Part shown: one piece after another, positions 7,952 to 16,353 of the stretch
How the letters are laid out: every line of letters begins with the position of its first letter
Position numbering within the stretch: position 1 is the stretch's first letter
Assembly: GCA_000719105.1 (NCBI GenBank)
Contig: JODX01000001.1
Coordinates: 434,001-498,000, forward strand
Direction: 5' to 3'
DNA length: 64,000 nt
From: Streptomyces sclerotialus
GTDB lineage: Bacteria; Actinomycetota; Actinomycetes; Streptomycetales; Streptomycetaceae
Program-made: the position numbers and the translations under genes
Notes under the pieces: generated by a model
What the model was told of the DNA's origin: nothing
Database searches by the model: none
Seen by the model: the letters and a program-made list of their open reading frames with translations, nothing else

Positions 7952-10576
7952 GTGACCGAGAAGCCTCAGCAGCAGTCCACAGCGCCCACCACCGACCTGC
8001 CGACCCAGTACTCGCCGGCCGACGTAGAGGGGGAGCTGTACGAGCGCTGGGTAGAGCGGGGTTACTTCGAGGCGGACGCGAACAGCGAGAAGCCGCCGTA
8101 CACCGTCGTCATCCCGCCGCCGAACGTCACGGGCAGCCTGCACCTCGGGCACGCCTTCGAGCACACCATCATCGACGCCCTGACCCGCCGCAAGCGCATG
8201 CAGGGCTACGAGACGCTGTGGCAGCCCGGCATGGACCACGCCGGCATCGCCACGCAGAACGTCGTCGAGCGCGAGCTGGGCAAGGAGGGCAAGTCCCGCC
8301 ACGACCTCGGCCGGGAGGCGTTCGTCGAGCGCGTCTGGCAGTGGAAGGCGGAGTCCGGCGGCCAGATCTCCGGGCAGATGCGCCGCCTCGGCGACGGCGT
8401 CGCCTGGTCGCGTGAGCGCTTCACCATGGACGAGGGCCTGTCCCAGGCCGTCCAGACCATCTTCAAGAAGCTGTACGACGACGAGCTGATCTACCGCGCC
8501 GAGCGCATCATCAACTGGTGCCCGCGCTGTCTCACCGCCATCTCGGACATCGAGGTGGAGTACCAGGACGACGACGGCGAGCTGGTCTCCATGAAGTACG
8601 GGGAGGGGGACGACACGATCGTCGTCGCCACCACCCGTGCCGAGACGATGCTCGGTGACACGGCCGTCGCCGTTCACCCCGAGGACGAGCGCTACCAGCA
8701 CCTGGTCGGCAAGCTCATCCGCCTGCCGCTCACCGAGCGCTCCATCCCGGTCGTCGCCGACGCGCACGTCGACCCGGAGTTCGGCACGGGCGCCGTCAAG
8801 GTCACCCCGGCCCACGACCCGAACGACTTCGAGATCGGCCAGCGGCACGGCCTGCCCAACATCGCCGTGATGGACGAGCACGCGGTCATCACGGTCCCCG
8901 GCCCCTTCCAGGGCCTGGACCGCCTCGAGGCCCGCTCCGCCATCGTTGCCGCGCTGCGCGCCGAGGGCCGGATCGTCGCCGAGAAGCGGCCGTACGTCCA
9001 CTCGGTCGGCCACTGCTCGCGCTGCAAGACCACCATCGAGCCGCGACTGTCCATGCAGTGGTGGGTCAAGGTCGGCCCGCTCGCCAAGGCCGCCGGTGAC
9101 GCGGTCCGCGACGGCAAGGTCAAGATCCACCCGCAGGAGATGGAGAAGCGCTACTTCGACTGGGTCGACAACCTCCACGACTGGTGCATCTCGCGCCAGC
9201 TCTGGTGGGGCCACCGCATCCCCGTCTGGTACGGGCCGAACGGCGAGGTCGTCTGCGTCGGCCCGGACGACGAGGCCCCGACCGGCGAGGGCTGGCACCA
9301 GGACACCGACGTCCTCGACACCTGGTTCTCCTCCGGCCTGTGGCCGTTCTCCACGCTCGGCTGGCCCGAGCAGACCGAGAGCCTCGCGAAGTTCTACCCG
9401 AACTCCGTCCTGGTCACCGGCTACGACATCCTCTTCTTCTGGGTCGCCCGGATGATGATGTTCGGCCTGTACGCGATGGACGGCACCCCGCCGTTCCACA
9501 CCATCGCCCTGCACGGCATGGTCCGCGACCAGTTCGGCAAGAAGATGTCGAAGTCCTTCGGCAACGCGGTGAACCCGCTGGACTGGATGGACAAGTACGG
9601 CAGCGACGCGCTCAGGTTCACCCTGGCCCGCGGCGCCAACCCGGGTGTCGACGTCCCGATCGGCGAGGACTGGGTCCAGGGCTCCCGCAACTTCACCAAC
9701 AAGATCTGGAACGCCACGCGCTTCGCGCTGATGAACGGCGCGACGGTCGAGGGCCCGCTGCCGGACCCGTCCGAGATGTCGGCGGCCGACCGCTGGATCC
9801 TGTCCCGGCTGAACGCCACGGTCGCGGAAGTCGACGCCTTCTACGACGACTACCAGTTCGCCAAGCTGTCGGACGCCCTGTTCCACTTCGCCTGGGACGA
9901 GGTCTTCGACTGGTACGTCGAGCTGTCCAAGACGACGTTCATGGGCGGCGGCGAGCCCGCGAAGGTGTCGGGCCGGGTCCTGGGCGAGGTCCTGGACGTC
10001 ACGCTCCGCCTGCTCCACCCGATCGTCCCCTTCGTGACCGAGACCCTCTGGACCACGCTCACGGGCGGCGAGTCGGTCGTCATCGCCGACTGGCCGACCG
10101 ACAGCGGCTTCCGTGACGCCGACGCCGAGCGGGAGATCGGGACCGTCCAGCAGGTCATCACCGAGGTCCGCCGGTTCCAGAACGACCAGGGCCTCAAGGC
10201 CGGCCAGCGCGTCCCGGCCCGCCTCACTCTCGACGGCACGGCGCTGGCGCCGCACGAGGCCGCCATCCGCCAGCTCCTGCGCCTCCAGCCGGAGGGTGAG
10301 AACTTCACGGCCACGGCCACGCTGCCGGTCGCGGGCGCCGAGGTCGCGCTGGACCTGTCCGGTGCGATCGACGTCGCGGCCGAGCGCAAGCGGCTGGCCA
10401 AGGACCTGGCCGCCGCCGAGAAGGAGAAGGCCCAGGCCACCGCCAAGCTCGGCAACGAGGCGTTCCTCGCCAAGGCCCCGGACCACGTCGTGGACAAGAT
10501 CCGCACGCGGCTCGCCAAGGCCGACGAGGACATCGCGCGGATCCAGGCCCAGCTGGAGCGGCTGCCGCAGGCGTAG
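7952..10576 (+). CDS. valS: Valyl-tRNA synthetase
   Basis: 874 aa, class I synthetase charging tRNA-Val. The HIGH motif is HLGH at 64-67 ([12 protein letters not shown]) and the KMSKS motif is at 531-535. A large editing insertion separates them, with [17 protein letters not shown] marking the editing pocket. The anticodon-binding domain and a C-terminal coiled-coil arm (Lys/Glu/Ala-rich, from about residue 805) complete the usual ValRS architecture. GTG 7952 has no Shine-Dalgarno but a TAAACT hexamer 7 nt upstream, pointing to a leaderless mRNA. A 16-bp terminator follows, so it is separate from folC. Confidence 0.98.
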   Translation: MTEKPQQQSTAPTTDLPTQYSPADVEGELYERWVERGYFEADANSEKPPYTVVIPPPNVTGSLHLGHAFEHTIIDALTRRKRMQGYETLWQPGMDHAGIATQNVVERELGKEGKSRHDLGREAFVERVWQWKAESGGQISGQMRRLGDGVAWSRERFTMDEGLSQAVQTIFKKLYDDELIYRAERIINWCPRCLTAISDIEVEYQDDDGELVSMKYGEGDDTIVVATTRAETMLGDTAVAVHPEDERYQHLVGKLIRLPLTERSIPVVADAHVDPEFGTGAVKVTPAHDPNDFEIGQRHGLPNIAVMDEHAVITVPGPFQGLDRLEARSAIVAALRAEGRIVAEKRPYVHSVGHCSRCKTTIEPRLSMQWWVKVGPLAKAAGDAVRDGKVKIHPQEMEKRYFDWVDNLHDWCISRQLWWGHRIPVWYGPNGEVVCVGPDDEAPTGEGWHQDTDVLDTWFSSGLWPFSTLGWPEQTESLAKFYPNSVLVTGYDILFFWVARMMMFGLYAMDGTPPFHTIALHGMVRDQFGKKMSKSFGNAVNPLDWMDKYGSDALRFTLARGANPGVDVPIGEDWVQGSRNFTNKIWNATRFALMNGATVEGPLPDPSEMSAADRWILSRLNATVAEVDAFYDDYQFAKLSDALFHFAWDEVFDWYVELSKTTFMGGGEPAKVSGRVLGEVLDVTLRLLHPIVPFVTETLWTTLTGGESVVIADWPTDSGFRDADAEREIGTVQQVITEVRRFQNDQGLKAGQRVPARLTLDGTALAPHEAAIRQLLRLQPEGENFTATATLPVAGAEVALDLSGAIDVAAERKRLAKDLAAAEKEKAQATAKLGNEAFLAKAPDHVVDKIRTRLAKADEDIARIQAQLERLPQA

Positions 10577-10596
10577 CCCACCCCGCAGGAACCGGT

Positions 10597-10636
10597 CCGA
10601 AGGCCCCCGGAGAGACACCGCTCCGGGGGCCTTCGG
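10597..10636. terminator. Perfect 16-bp terminator after valS
   Basis: Arms 10597-10612 and 10621-10636 are fully complementary with an 8-nt loop, 20 bp after the valS stop. Confidence 0.8.
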
Positions 10637-10679
10637 CGTGCTGCGGCGGGGACCCCGGGCCGTTGTCGGTGCTTCTCCG

Positions 10680-10685
10680 TAGACT
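10680..10685 (+). promoter_or_regulatory. Predicted -10 element of folC (leaderless start)
   Basis: TAGACT ends 6 nt before GTG 10692; there is no ribosome site. Transcript start and start codon probably coincide. Confidence 0.55.
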
Positions 10686-10691
10686 GGCCCC

Positions 10692-12212
10692 GTGAGTGAG
10701 CTCCCCCCGGACGACAACAGTGCGCTGCCCGACCCGCTCGACAGCTTCGACGAGATGATCGAGGCCGAGACGAACCGCGACCCCGACCTCGCGGTCATCG
10801 AGGCGGGCAGCCGTACGCTGCGTGCCCAGAGCGGCCCGCCGCGGGCCGACGTGCCCGCGCGCCCGGCCGACCCCGAGGTCGACAAGGCGCTGCGCGAGGT
10901 GGAGGCGGAACTCGCCACCCGCTGGGGCGAGACCAAGCTGGAGCCGTCGGTCGCCCGGATCGCCGCGCTGATGGACGTGCTGGGGGAGCCGCAGCGGACG
11001 TACCCCTCCATCCACATCACCGGCACCAACGGCAAGACCTCCACCGCCCGCATGATCGAGGCGCTGCTCGGCGCCTTCGACCTGCGCACCGGCCGGTACA
11101 CCTCGCCGCACGTCCAGTCGATCACCGAGCGGATCAGCCTGGACGGCGCGCCGATGGACGCCGAGCGCTTCGTCGAGACGTACCGGGACATCAAGCCGTA
11201 CGTCGAGATGGTGGACGCCTCCCAGGAGTACCGGCTCTCCTTCTTCGAGGTGCTCACCGGCATGGCGTACGCGGCCTTCGCGGACGCGCCGGTCGACGTG
11301 GCCGTCGTCGAGGTGGGCATGGGCGGCAGCTGGGACGCCACGAACGTGATCGACGCCGACGTGGCCGTGGTGACGCCCATCGACCTCGACCACACCGACC
11401 GCCTCGGCAACACGCCGGGCGAGATCGCCGGCGAGAAGGCGGGCATCGTCAAGCAGGACGCGACCGTGATCCTGGCGCAGCAGCCGGTGGACGCGGCGCA
11501 GGTGCTGCTGAAGAAGGCCGTCGAGGTGGACGCGACCGTGGCCCGCGAGGGCCTGGAGTTCGGGGTCGTCTCGCGGCAGCTCGCCGTCGGCGGGCAGATG
11601 GTCACACTGCGCGGCCTCGGCGGCGAGTACGAGGACGTCTTCCTGCCGCTGCACGGCCCCTACCAGGCGCACAACGCGGCGGTGGCGCTCGCGGCCGTCG
11701 AGGCGTTCTTCGGCGTGGGCTCCCAGCGGCCCGAGCCGCTCGCCATCGACACCGTCCGCAAGGCGTTCGCGTCGGTGGCCTCGCCGGGCCGCCTGGAGGT
11801 CGTCCGGCGCTCGCCCACCGTTGTCCTGGACGCCGCGCACAACCCCGCGGGGGCGCGGGCCACGGCGGAGGCGGTGACCGAGGCGTTCGACTTCAGCCGG
11901 CTGATCGGCGTGGTCGGCGCGAGCGGCGACAAGAACGTGCGCGGTCTCCTCGAGGCCTTCGAGCCGATCTTCGCCGAGGTCGTGGTCACCCAGAATTCCA
12001 GCCACCGCGCGATGGACGCCGACGAGCTGGCGGCGATCGCGGTCGAGGTGTTCGGGGAGGAGCGGGTCCAGGTGGAGCCGCGGCTGCCCGACGCGCTGGA
12101 GGCCGCGATCACGCTCGCCGAGGAGGAGGGCGAGTTCGCGGGCGGCGGCGTCCTCGTCACCGGCTCCGTGATCACCGTCGGCGAGGCCCGACTGCTGCTG
12201 GGAAGGGGCTGA
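10692..12212 (+). CDS. folC: Folylpolyglutamate synthase / dihydrofolate synthase
   Basis: 506 aa Mur-ligase-family enzyme that adds glutamate to dihydropteroate and then to reduced folates. The ATP-binding loop ITGTNGKTSTA lies near residues 113-123. The central domain carries VVEVGMGGSWDATN and the DLDHTDRLGNT stretch, and the C-terminal domain has VLDAAHNPAGARA. The protein is about 60 residues longer at its N-terminus than the usual about 440 aa, with an acidic, disordered stretch. A DUF4233-type gene starts 6 nt after its stop, so the two form an operon. Predicted leaderless. Confidence 0.96.
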   Translation: MSELPPDDNSALPDPLDSFDEMIEAETNRDPDLAVIEAGSRTLRAQSGPPRADVPARPADPEVDKALREVEAELATRWGETKLEPSVARIAALMDVLGEPQRTYPSIHITGTNGKTSTARMIEALLGAFDLRTGRYTSPHVQSITERISLDGAPMDAERFVETYRDIKPYVEMVDASQEYRLSFFEVLTGMAYAAFADAPVDVAVVEVGMGGSWDATNVIDADVAVVTPIDLDHTDRLGNTPGEIAGEKAGIVKQDATVILAQQPVDAAQVLLKKAVEVDATVAREGLEFGVVSRQLAVGGQMVTLRGLGGEYEDVFLPLHGPYQAHNAAVALAAVEAFFGVGSQRPEPLAIDTVRKAFASVASPGRLEVVRRSPTVVLDAAHNPAGARATAEAVTEAFDFSRLIGVVGASGDKNVRGLLEAFEPIFAEVVVTQNSSHRAMDADELAAIAVEVFGEERVQVEPRLPDALEAAITLAEEEGEFAGGGVLVTGSVITVGEARLLLGRG

Positions 12213-12218
12213 CGACCC

Positions 12219-12572
12219 GTGCGTACCCTCTGTGCTTCGACGCTGATCGGTGAGTTCTTCGTCATCGGCTTCGCCGGTCTGGTCGCCATGAAGGACCCGG
12301 ACCTGTCCATGACGACGGTGTGGACGGTGTGCGGGATCGCGATGGTCCTGTCCGTCCTGCTGTGCGGGATGATCACGCGGCCGGGCGGGGTGCAGCTCGG
12401 CTGGGCGCTGCAGATCGCGCTGATCGCCAGCGGTTTCTTCGTGCCCGTCATGTTCTTCATGGGCGCGGTGTTCGCCGCCCTGTGGTGGGCGTCGATCCAC
12501 TACGGGCGCAAGATCGACGAGGCGAAGGCCCGCTTCGCGGCGCAGCAGGAGGCGGCGGGCGGGGCTTCCTGA
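12219..12572 (+). CDS. DUF4233-type small membrane protein downstream of folC
   Basis: 117 aa from GTG 12219, 6 nt after folC, with AAGGGG in the folC end as ribosome site. Four hydrophobic segments can be read: residues about 5-22, 33-50, 59-76 and 78-94. The tail is polar and charged. The position directly after folC matches the DUF4233 family of actinobacteria, whose function is unknown. Coupling to folC suggests a role linked to folate metabolism, or merely shared expression. Confidence 0.8.
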   Translation: MRTLCASTLIGEFFVIGFAGLVAMKDPDLSMTTVWTVCGIAMVLSVLLCGMITRPGGVQLGWALQIALIASGFFVPVMFFMGAVFAALWWASIHYGRKIDEAKARFAAQQEAAGGAS

Positions 12573-12646
12573 CGCTGAGTGACAGGTGCACGGCTGGGCC
12601 CTGTAGCCTTCGACCACCGCACATCGGAACGTAAGGAGTCCCCGCC

Positions 12647-13060
12647 GTGAGCCAGCGCACCCTTGTCCTCCTCAAGCCCGACGCCGTCCGTCGTGGCCTG
12701 ACCGGCGAGATCATCAGCCGTATCGAGCGCAAGGCCGGGTGGCAGATCACCGCGCTGGAGCTGCGCACGCTGGACCAGGAGACGCTGGAGCAGCACTACG
12801 GCGAGCACAAGGGCAAGCCGTTCTACGAGCCGCTGGTCGCGTTCATGTCCTCCGGCCCCGTGGTCGCGATGATCGTGGAGGGTGAGCGGGTCATCGAGGG
12901 CGTCCGCGCGCTCGCCGGTCCGACCGACCCGATCGCGGCGGCGCCCGGCTCGATCCGCGGTGACTACGGCGTGATCGTCCGCGAGAACCTCATCCACGCT
13001 TCCGACTCGGAGGAGTCCGCCGAGCGCGAGGTGAAGATCTTCTTCCCGGGCCGGGCGTAA
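12647..13060 (+). CDS. ndk: Nucleoside-diphosphate kinase
   Basis: 137 aa from GTG 12647 with AAGGAG at 12633-12638. The phospho-accepting residue is His117 in NLIHASDSEESAE, the family signature. RTLVLLKPDAVRRGL opens the fold and GPTDP-AAPGSIRGDYG forms the nucleotide loop. It moves the gamma phosphate from ATP to other NDPs through phospho-His117. A hairpin 24 bp after the stop ends the unit. Confidence 0.98.
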   Translation: MSQRTLVLLKPDAVRRGLTGEIISRIERKAGWQITALELRTLDQETLEQHYGEHKGKPFYEPLVAFMSSGPVVAMIVEGERVIEGVRALAGPTDPIAAAPGSIRGDYGVIVRENLIHASDSEESAEREVKIFFPGRA

Positions 13061-13083
13061 CCCCGCAGCAGCAGTAGTCGGAG

Positions 13084-13110
13084 CAGGCCCCGCCCGGTGT
13101 GCGGGGCCTG
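13084..13110. terminator. 10-bp hairpin after ndk
   Basis: CAGGCCCCGC (13084-13093) pairs with GCGGGGCCTG (13101-13110) across a 7-nt loop, directly after ndk. Confidence 0.65.
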
Positions 13111-13469
13111 GCTCCGTTCAGCGTGCGCGGGCGGCCGGAAGATGCGCCGACCACGTGCCACAGCGGCAGCACGCGGCGCTGAAGCCGTGTCGGGAACGAA
13201 CGGCGCACACCTGCTCGACACACATCCCTTCCGAATCCCCCCATCCTTCTGGCATATGCGCGGCGTGCGAGGGAACGCAACCCCCCGAACGCTCGTCTCC
13301 ACAAGCGAGGCGACACGTCGCATGCTGACAATGGCGAAGACCCTCGCGCAGTGTCCGTGCGGGCGAGACTACGATGTAAGCCTTCGCGTCACTGCACCCA
13401 CTTCGCCGACCCGAAAAGCCGTCAGTGCTCCACTTTGGGAAGGCCAGACGAATCCTGATGGGGAACTCA
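13111..13469. other. mreB upstream region, about 360 bp, no gene
   Basis: No credible frame is present. A TACGAT hexamer at 13370-13375 is a candidate -10 element about 95 bp before mreB. In S. coelicolor the mre cluster is read from several promoters upstream of mreB (literature, from memory), so promoters are expected here. Confidence 0.4.
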
Positions 13470-14489
13470 ATGTCGTTCATCGGCCGTGACATGGCTGTCG
13501 ACCTCGGGACCGCCAACACGCTGGTGTACGTCAGGGGTCGCGGGATCGTACTCAACGAACCGTCCGTCGTCGCGATCAACACGAACACCGGTGGCATCCT
13601 CGCGGTGGGCGCCGAAGCCAAGAAGATGATCGGCCGGACGCCCGGCAACATCGTGGCCGTGCGTCCCCTCAAGGACGGCGTCATCGCCGACTTCGAGATC
13701 ACCGAGCGAATGCTCCGCTACTTCATTCTGAAGATCCACAAGCGGAGGTACCTCGCCCGGCCGCGCGTCGTCGTCTGCGTGCCGTCCGGTATCACCGGTG
13801 TCGAGCGCCGTGCCGTCATCGAGGCGTCGTCCCAGGCCGGCGCCCGCCAGGTGCACATCATCGAGGAGCCCATGGCCGCGGCCATCGGCTCCGGCCTGCC
13901 GGTCCACGAGGCCACGGGCAACATGGTGGTCGACATCGGCGGCGGCACCACGGAGGTCGCGGTCATCTCGCTCGGCGGAATCGTCACGGCGCAGTCCATC
14001 CGCGTCGCGGGCGACGAGCTGGACAACGCGATCATCCAGCACATCAAGAAGGAGTACTCGCTCCTCCTCGGTGAGCGGACGGCCGAGCAGATCAAGATCA
14101 CGATCGGATCTGCGTACGACCTCGACACCGACGAGCACACCGAGATCCGTGGCCGGGACCTGGTGTCCGGGCTGCCCAAGACCGTGGTGGTCTCCGCGGC
14201 CGAGGTGCGCAAGGCCATCGAGGAACCGGTCAACGCCATCGTCGACGCGGTCAAGACGACGCTCGACAAGTGCCCGCCCGAGCTGTCCGGCGACATCATG
14301 GACCGCGGCATCGTCCTCACCGGCGGCGGCGCCCTGCTGCGCGGCCTGGACGAGCGGCTGCGCCGGGAGACCGGCATGCCGATCCACATCGCCGAGGACC
14401 CGCTGGACAGCGTGGCGCTCGGTTCCGGCAAGTGCGTCGAGGAGTTCGAGGCGCTCCAGCAGGTGCTCGACGCCCAGCCCCGCAGATGA
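13470..14489 (+). CDS. mreB: Rod shape-determining protein MreB (actin-like)
   Basis: 339 aa from ATG 13470, which has GGGGA 6-9 nt upstream; an ATG at 13458 would add four residues (MGNS) and is the alternative. Actin-fold nucleotide motifs are [11 protein letters not shown] at the N-terminus, [15 protein letters not shown] in the middle and [18 protein letters not shown] near the end. It polymerises on the inner membrane face; in Streptomyces it serves mainly aerial growth and spore-wall assembly instead of vegetative rod shape (known from S. coelicolor). A 13-bp imperfect hairpin (14505-14538) follows before mreC, which may reduce read-through. Confidence 0.97.
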   Translation: MSFIGRDMAVDLGTANTLVYVRGRGIVLNEPSVVAINTNTGGILAVGAEAKKMIGRTPGNIVAVRPLKDGVIADFEITERMLRYFILKIHKRRYLARPRVVVCVPSGITGVERRAVIEASSQAGARQVHIIEEPMAAAIGSGLPVHEATGNMVVDIGGGTTEVAVISLGGIVTAQSIRVAGDELDNAIIQHIKKEYSLLLGERTAEQIKITIGSAYDLDTDEHTEIRGRDLVSGLPKTVVVSAAEVRKAIEEPVNAIVDAVKTTLDKCPPELSGDIMDRGIVLTGGGALLRGLDERLRRETGMPIHIAEDPLDSVALGSGKCVEEFEALQQVLDAQPRR

Positions 14490-14504
14490 CGTAACGCTTC
14501 GATT

Positions 14505-14538
14505 CCGCCGTACGAGACGATCCCTTCTCGTGCGGCGG
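14505..14538. terminator. Imperfect 13-bp hairpin between mreB and mreC
   Basis: Arms 14505-14517 and 14526-14538 pair at 12 of 13 positions. It could be a partial terminator that sets the mreB:mreC ratio. Confidence 0.5.
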
Positions 14539-14675
14539 ATCGTTGATATCGAGGCATAAGCTCAAGCTGCGCATGGACACCCGTGAGCGTTCCGCGTTCG
14601 CACGGGTGACTCCGCTGAACCCGTTTTTACCGTTCCGATGACTCATTTCCGACGAGGAAGGCACGGCCGTCGCAC

Positions 14676-15620
14676 GTGAGGGACACACGAGAGAGCCGGC
14701 TGCTGCTGGTGCTGCTGGTCGCCATCGCGTTCGCACTGATCACGGTGGACATCCGCGGGGGTGAGGACTCGCCGGTCGACGGGGCCCGCCAGGCGGCGGC
14801 CACCGTCTTCGGACCGGTGGAGGACGGGGTCGCCACGGCCGTCGACCCGATCGGCAACGCGATCTCCGCGATCCGCGACTCCGGCTCCCGCCACGACCGT
14901 CTCGCCGCGCTCGAGAAGGAGAACGCCGCGCTGAAGGCGGAGCTGGGCAGCGACGACCGCAACCGCAGCCGGGTGAAGCAGCTCGACAAGATGCTGAAGA
15001 CGGCGGCCAACGGCCAGTACGGCATCAAGGGCGCGGAGGTCATCGCCATAGGAGCGGCCCAGGGTTTCTCCTGGACCGTCACCATCGACATCGGTTCCCA
15101 CGACGGCATCGAGCGCGACATGACCGTGCTGAACGGCGACGGGCTGGTCGGCCGCGTCACCACCGTCGGCCCGGACACCTCCACCGTGCTCCTCGCCAAC
15201 GACCCCGACTTCACCGTCGGCACCCGCATGGAGAAGACCGACGAACTCGGCTTCGCCTCCGGGCAGGGCGACCGGCCGCTGCGCGTCGAGCTCCTCAACG
15301 GCAAGGCCAAGGTGAAGAAGGGCGACCGCCTCGTCACCTTCGGCTCCCAGGCCGACCGGCCCTTCGTACCCGGCGTGCCCGTCGGCATCGTCTCCCGCGT
15401 CGACCCGTCCGGCGGCGACCTGACCCGCACCGTGTACGTCGAGCCGTTCGCCGGACTCACCAAACTCGACCTCGTCGGGGTCGTCGTCGAGGCGCCCCGC
15501 AAGGACCCGCGGGACACCGTCCTGCCGCCCCAGCCGAAGGCCACGCCCACGCCTACCGTGACAGTGACGGTCACCCCGTCCGCGGGGGCGTCGGTCTCCG
15601 GACAGCCGCAAGAGCAGTAG
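14676..15620 (+). CDS. mreC: Rod shape-determining protein MreC
   Basis: 314 aa. An N-terminal helix (LLLVLLVAIAFALITVDI, about residues 9-26) anchors it, a short coiled coil (about 70-95, HDRLAALEKENAALKAELG) follows and the rest is the extracytoplasmic double beta-barrel domain. The C-terminus is a Thr/Pro/Val-rich tail. MreC links MreB and MreD to PBP2. GTG 14676 sits 15 nt after GAGGAAGG. mreD starts 12 nt after its stop. S. coelicolor MreC is reported to be phosphorylated by a Ser/Thr kinase, affecting sporulation (from memory). Confidence 0.96.
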   Translation: MRDTRESRLLLVLLVAIAFALITVDIRGGEDSPVDGARQAAATVFGPVEDGVATAVDPIGNAISAIRDSGSRHDRLAALEKENAALKAELGSDDRNRSRVKQLDKMLKTAANGQYGIKGAEVIAIGAAQGFSWTVTIDIGSHDGIERDMTVLNGDGLVGRVTTVGPDTSTVLLANDPDFTVGTRMEKTDELGFASGQGDRPLRVELLNGKAKVKKGDRLVTFGSQADRPFVPGVPVGIVSRVDPSGGDLTRTVYVEPFAGLTKLDLVGVVVEAPRKDPRDTVLPPQPKATPTPTVTVTVTPSAGASVSGQPQEQ

Positions 15621-15632
15621 GAGCTGAACCCC

Positions 15633-16301
15633 ATGCGCCTCAACCGGATGCTGCTCTCCGCCACCCTCGTGGTCGTCGCCCTGGTGCTCCAGGTGAGCGT
15701 CCTCGCCCGCCTCCAACTCCCCGGCGCCGTACCGGACCTGGTCCTTCTCACCGTCCTCGGCCTCGCCCTGGTGTACGGGCACGTCGGTGGCGCCCTCGTC
15801 GGCTTCGGCGCGGGACTGCTCTCCGACCTGGCCCCGCCCGCCGACCACGCCGCGGGCCGCTACGCCCTCGTACTGTGCGTCGTCGGCTACCTCGTGGGCC
15901 TGGTGAAGCCGGACAACGGCCGGCTGAAGTCCGCGACCGCCTCGCTGGCCGTCGTGGCCGCCGCCGCGATCGGCACCACCCTGCTCTACGCGGGCGTCGG
16001 CGCCCTCGTCGGCGACACCGCCGCCCGCCATGTGGGCCTGCCCGGACTGGTGTTCACGGCGACCCTGTACGACCTCCTGCTCGCGCCGTTCGTCGTCCCC
16101 GGGATCATGGCGCTGGCCCGGCGCGCCGACAACGACCCGCTCGACGAGGCCAACTCCGCCAAGGCGGCCGACGTCTCCTCCGGCTGGCTCGCCTCCGGCA
16201 CCGGCCTGCGCATCGGCGCCCAGCGCGGCGGCACGCGGATGAAGGCGGCCCGGGCGCGCACGGTCCGCGCCGGACGGATCAAGGGGGTCAAGCGACTGTG
16301 A
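15633..16301 (+). CDS. mreD: Rod shape-determining protein MreD
   Basis: 222 aa multi-pass membrane protein. AGGAG overlaps the mreC stop codon. Hydrophobic stretches cover about residues 5-170 (about five helices). The last 50 residues are basic and Arg-rich (RMKAARARTVRAGRIKG), presumably cytoplasmic. The order mreB-C-D-PBP2-RodA is the standard elongation module. Confidence 0.94.
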   Translation: MRLNRMLLSATLVVVALVLQVSVLARLQLPGAVPDLVLLTVLGLALVYGHVGGALVGFGAGLLSDLAPPADHAAGRYALVLCVVGYLVGLVKPDNGRLKSATASLAVVAAAAIGTTLLYAGVGALVGDTAARHVGLPGLVFTATLYDLLLAPFVVPGIMALARRADNDPLDEANSAKAADVSSGWLASGTGLRIGAQRGGTRMKAARARTVRAGRIKGVKRL

Positions 16302-16353
16302 CGGCACGGCAGTCGAACACGGCGTACGGCGCGATGCGAGGGGAGGGAACCTC

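Noticed and set aside
7898..11605. A 1,235-codon open frame on the minus strand opposite valS and folC
   Set aside because: It is the mirror of two certain genes. In very GC-rich DNA the antisense frame lacks stops by composition; its protein is a low-complexity Arg/Leu/Val/Asp mix without motifs.
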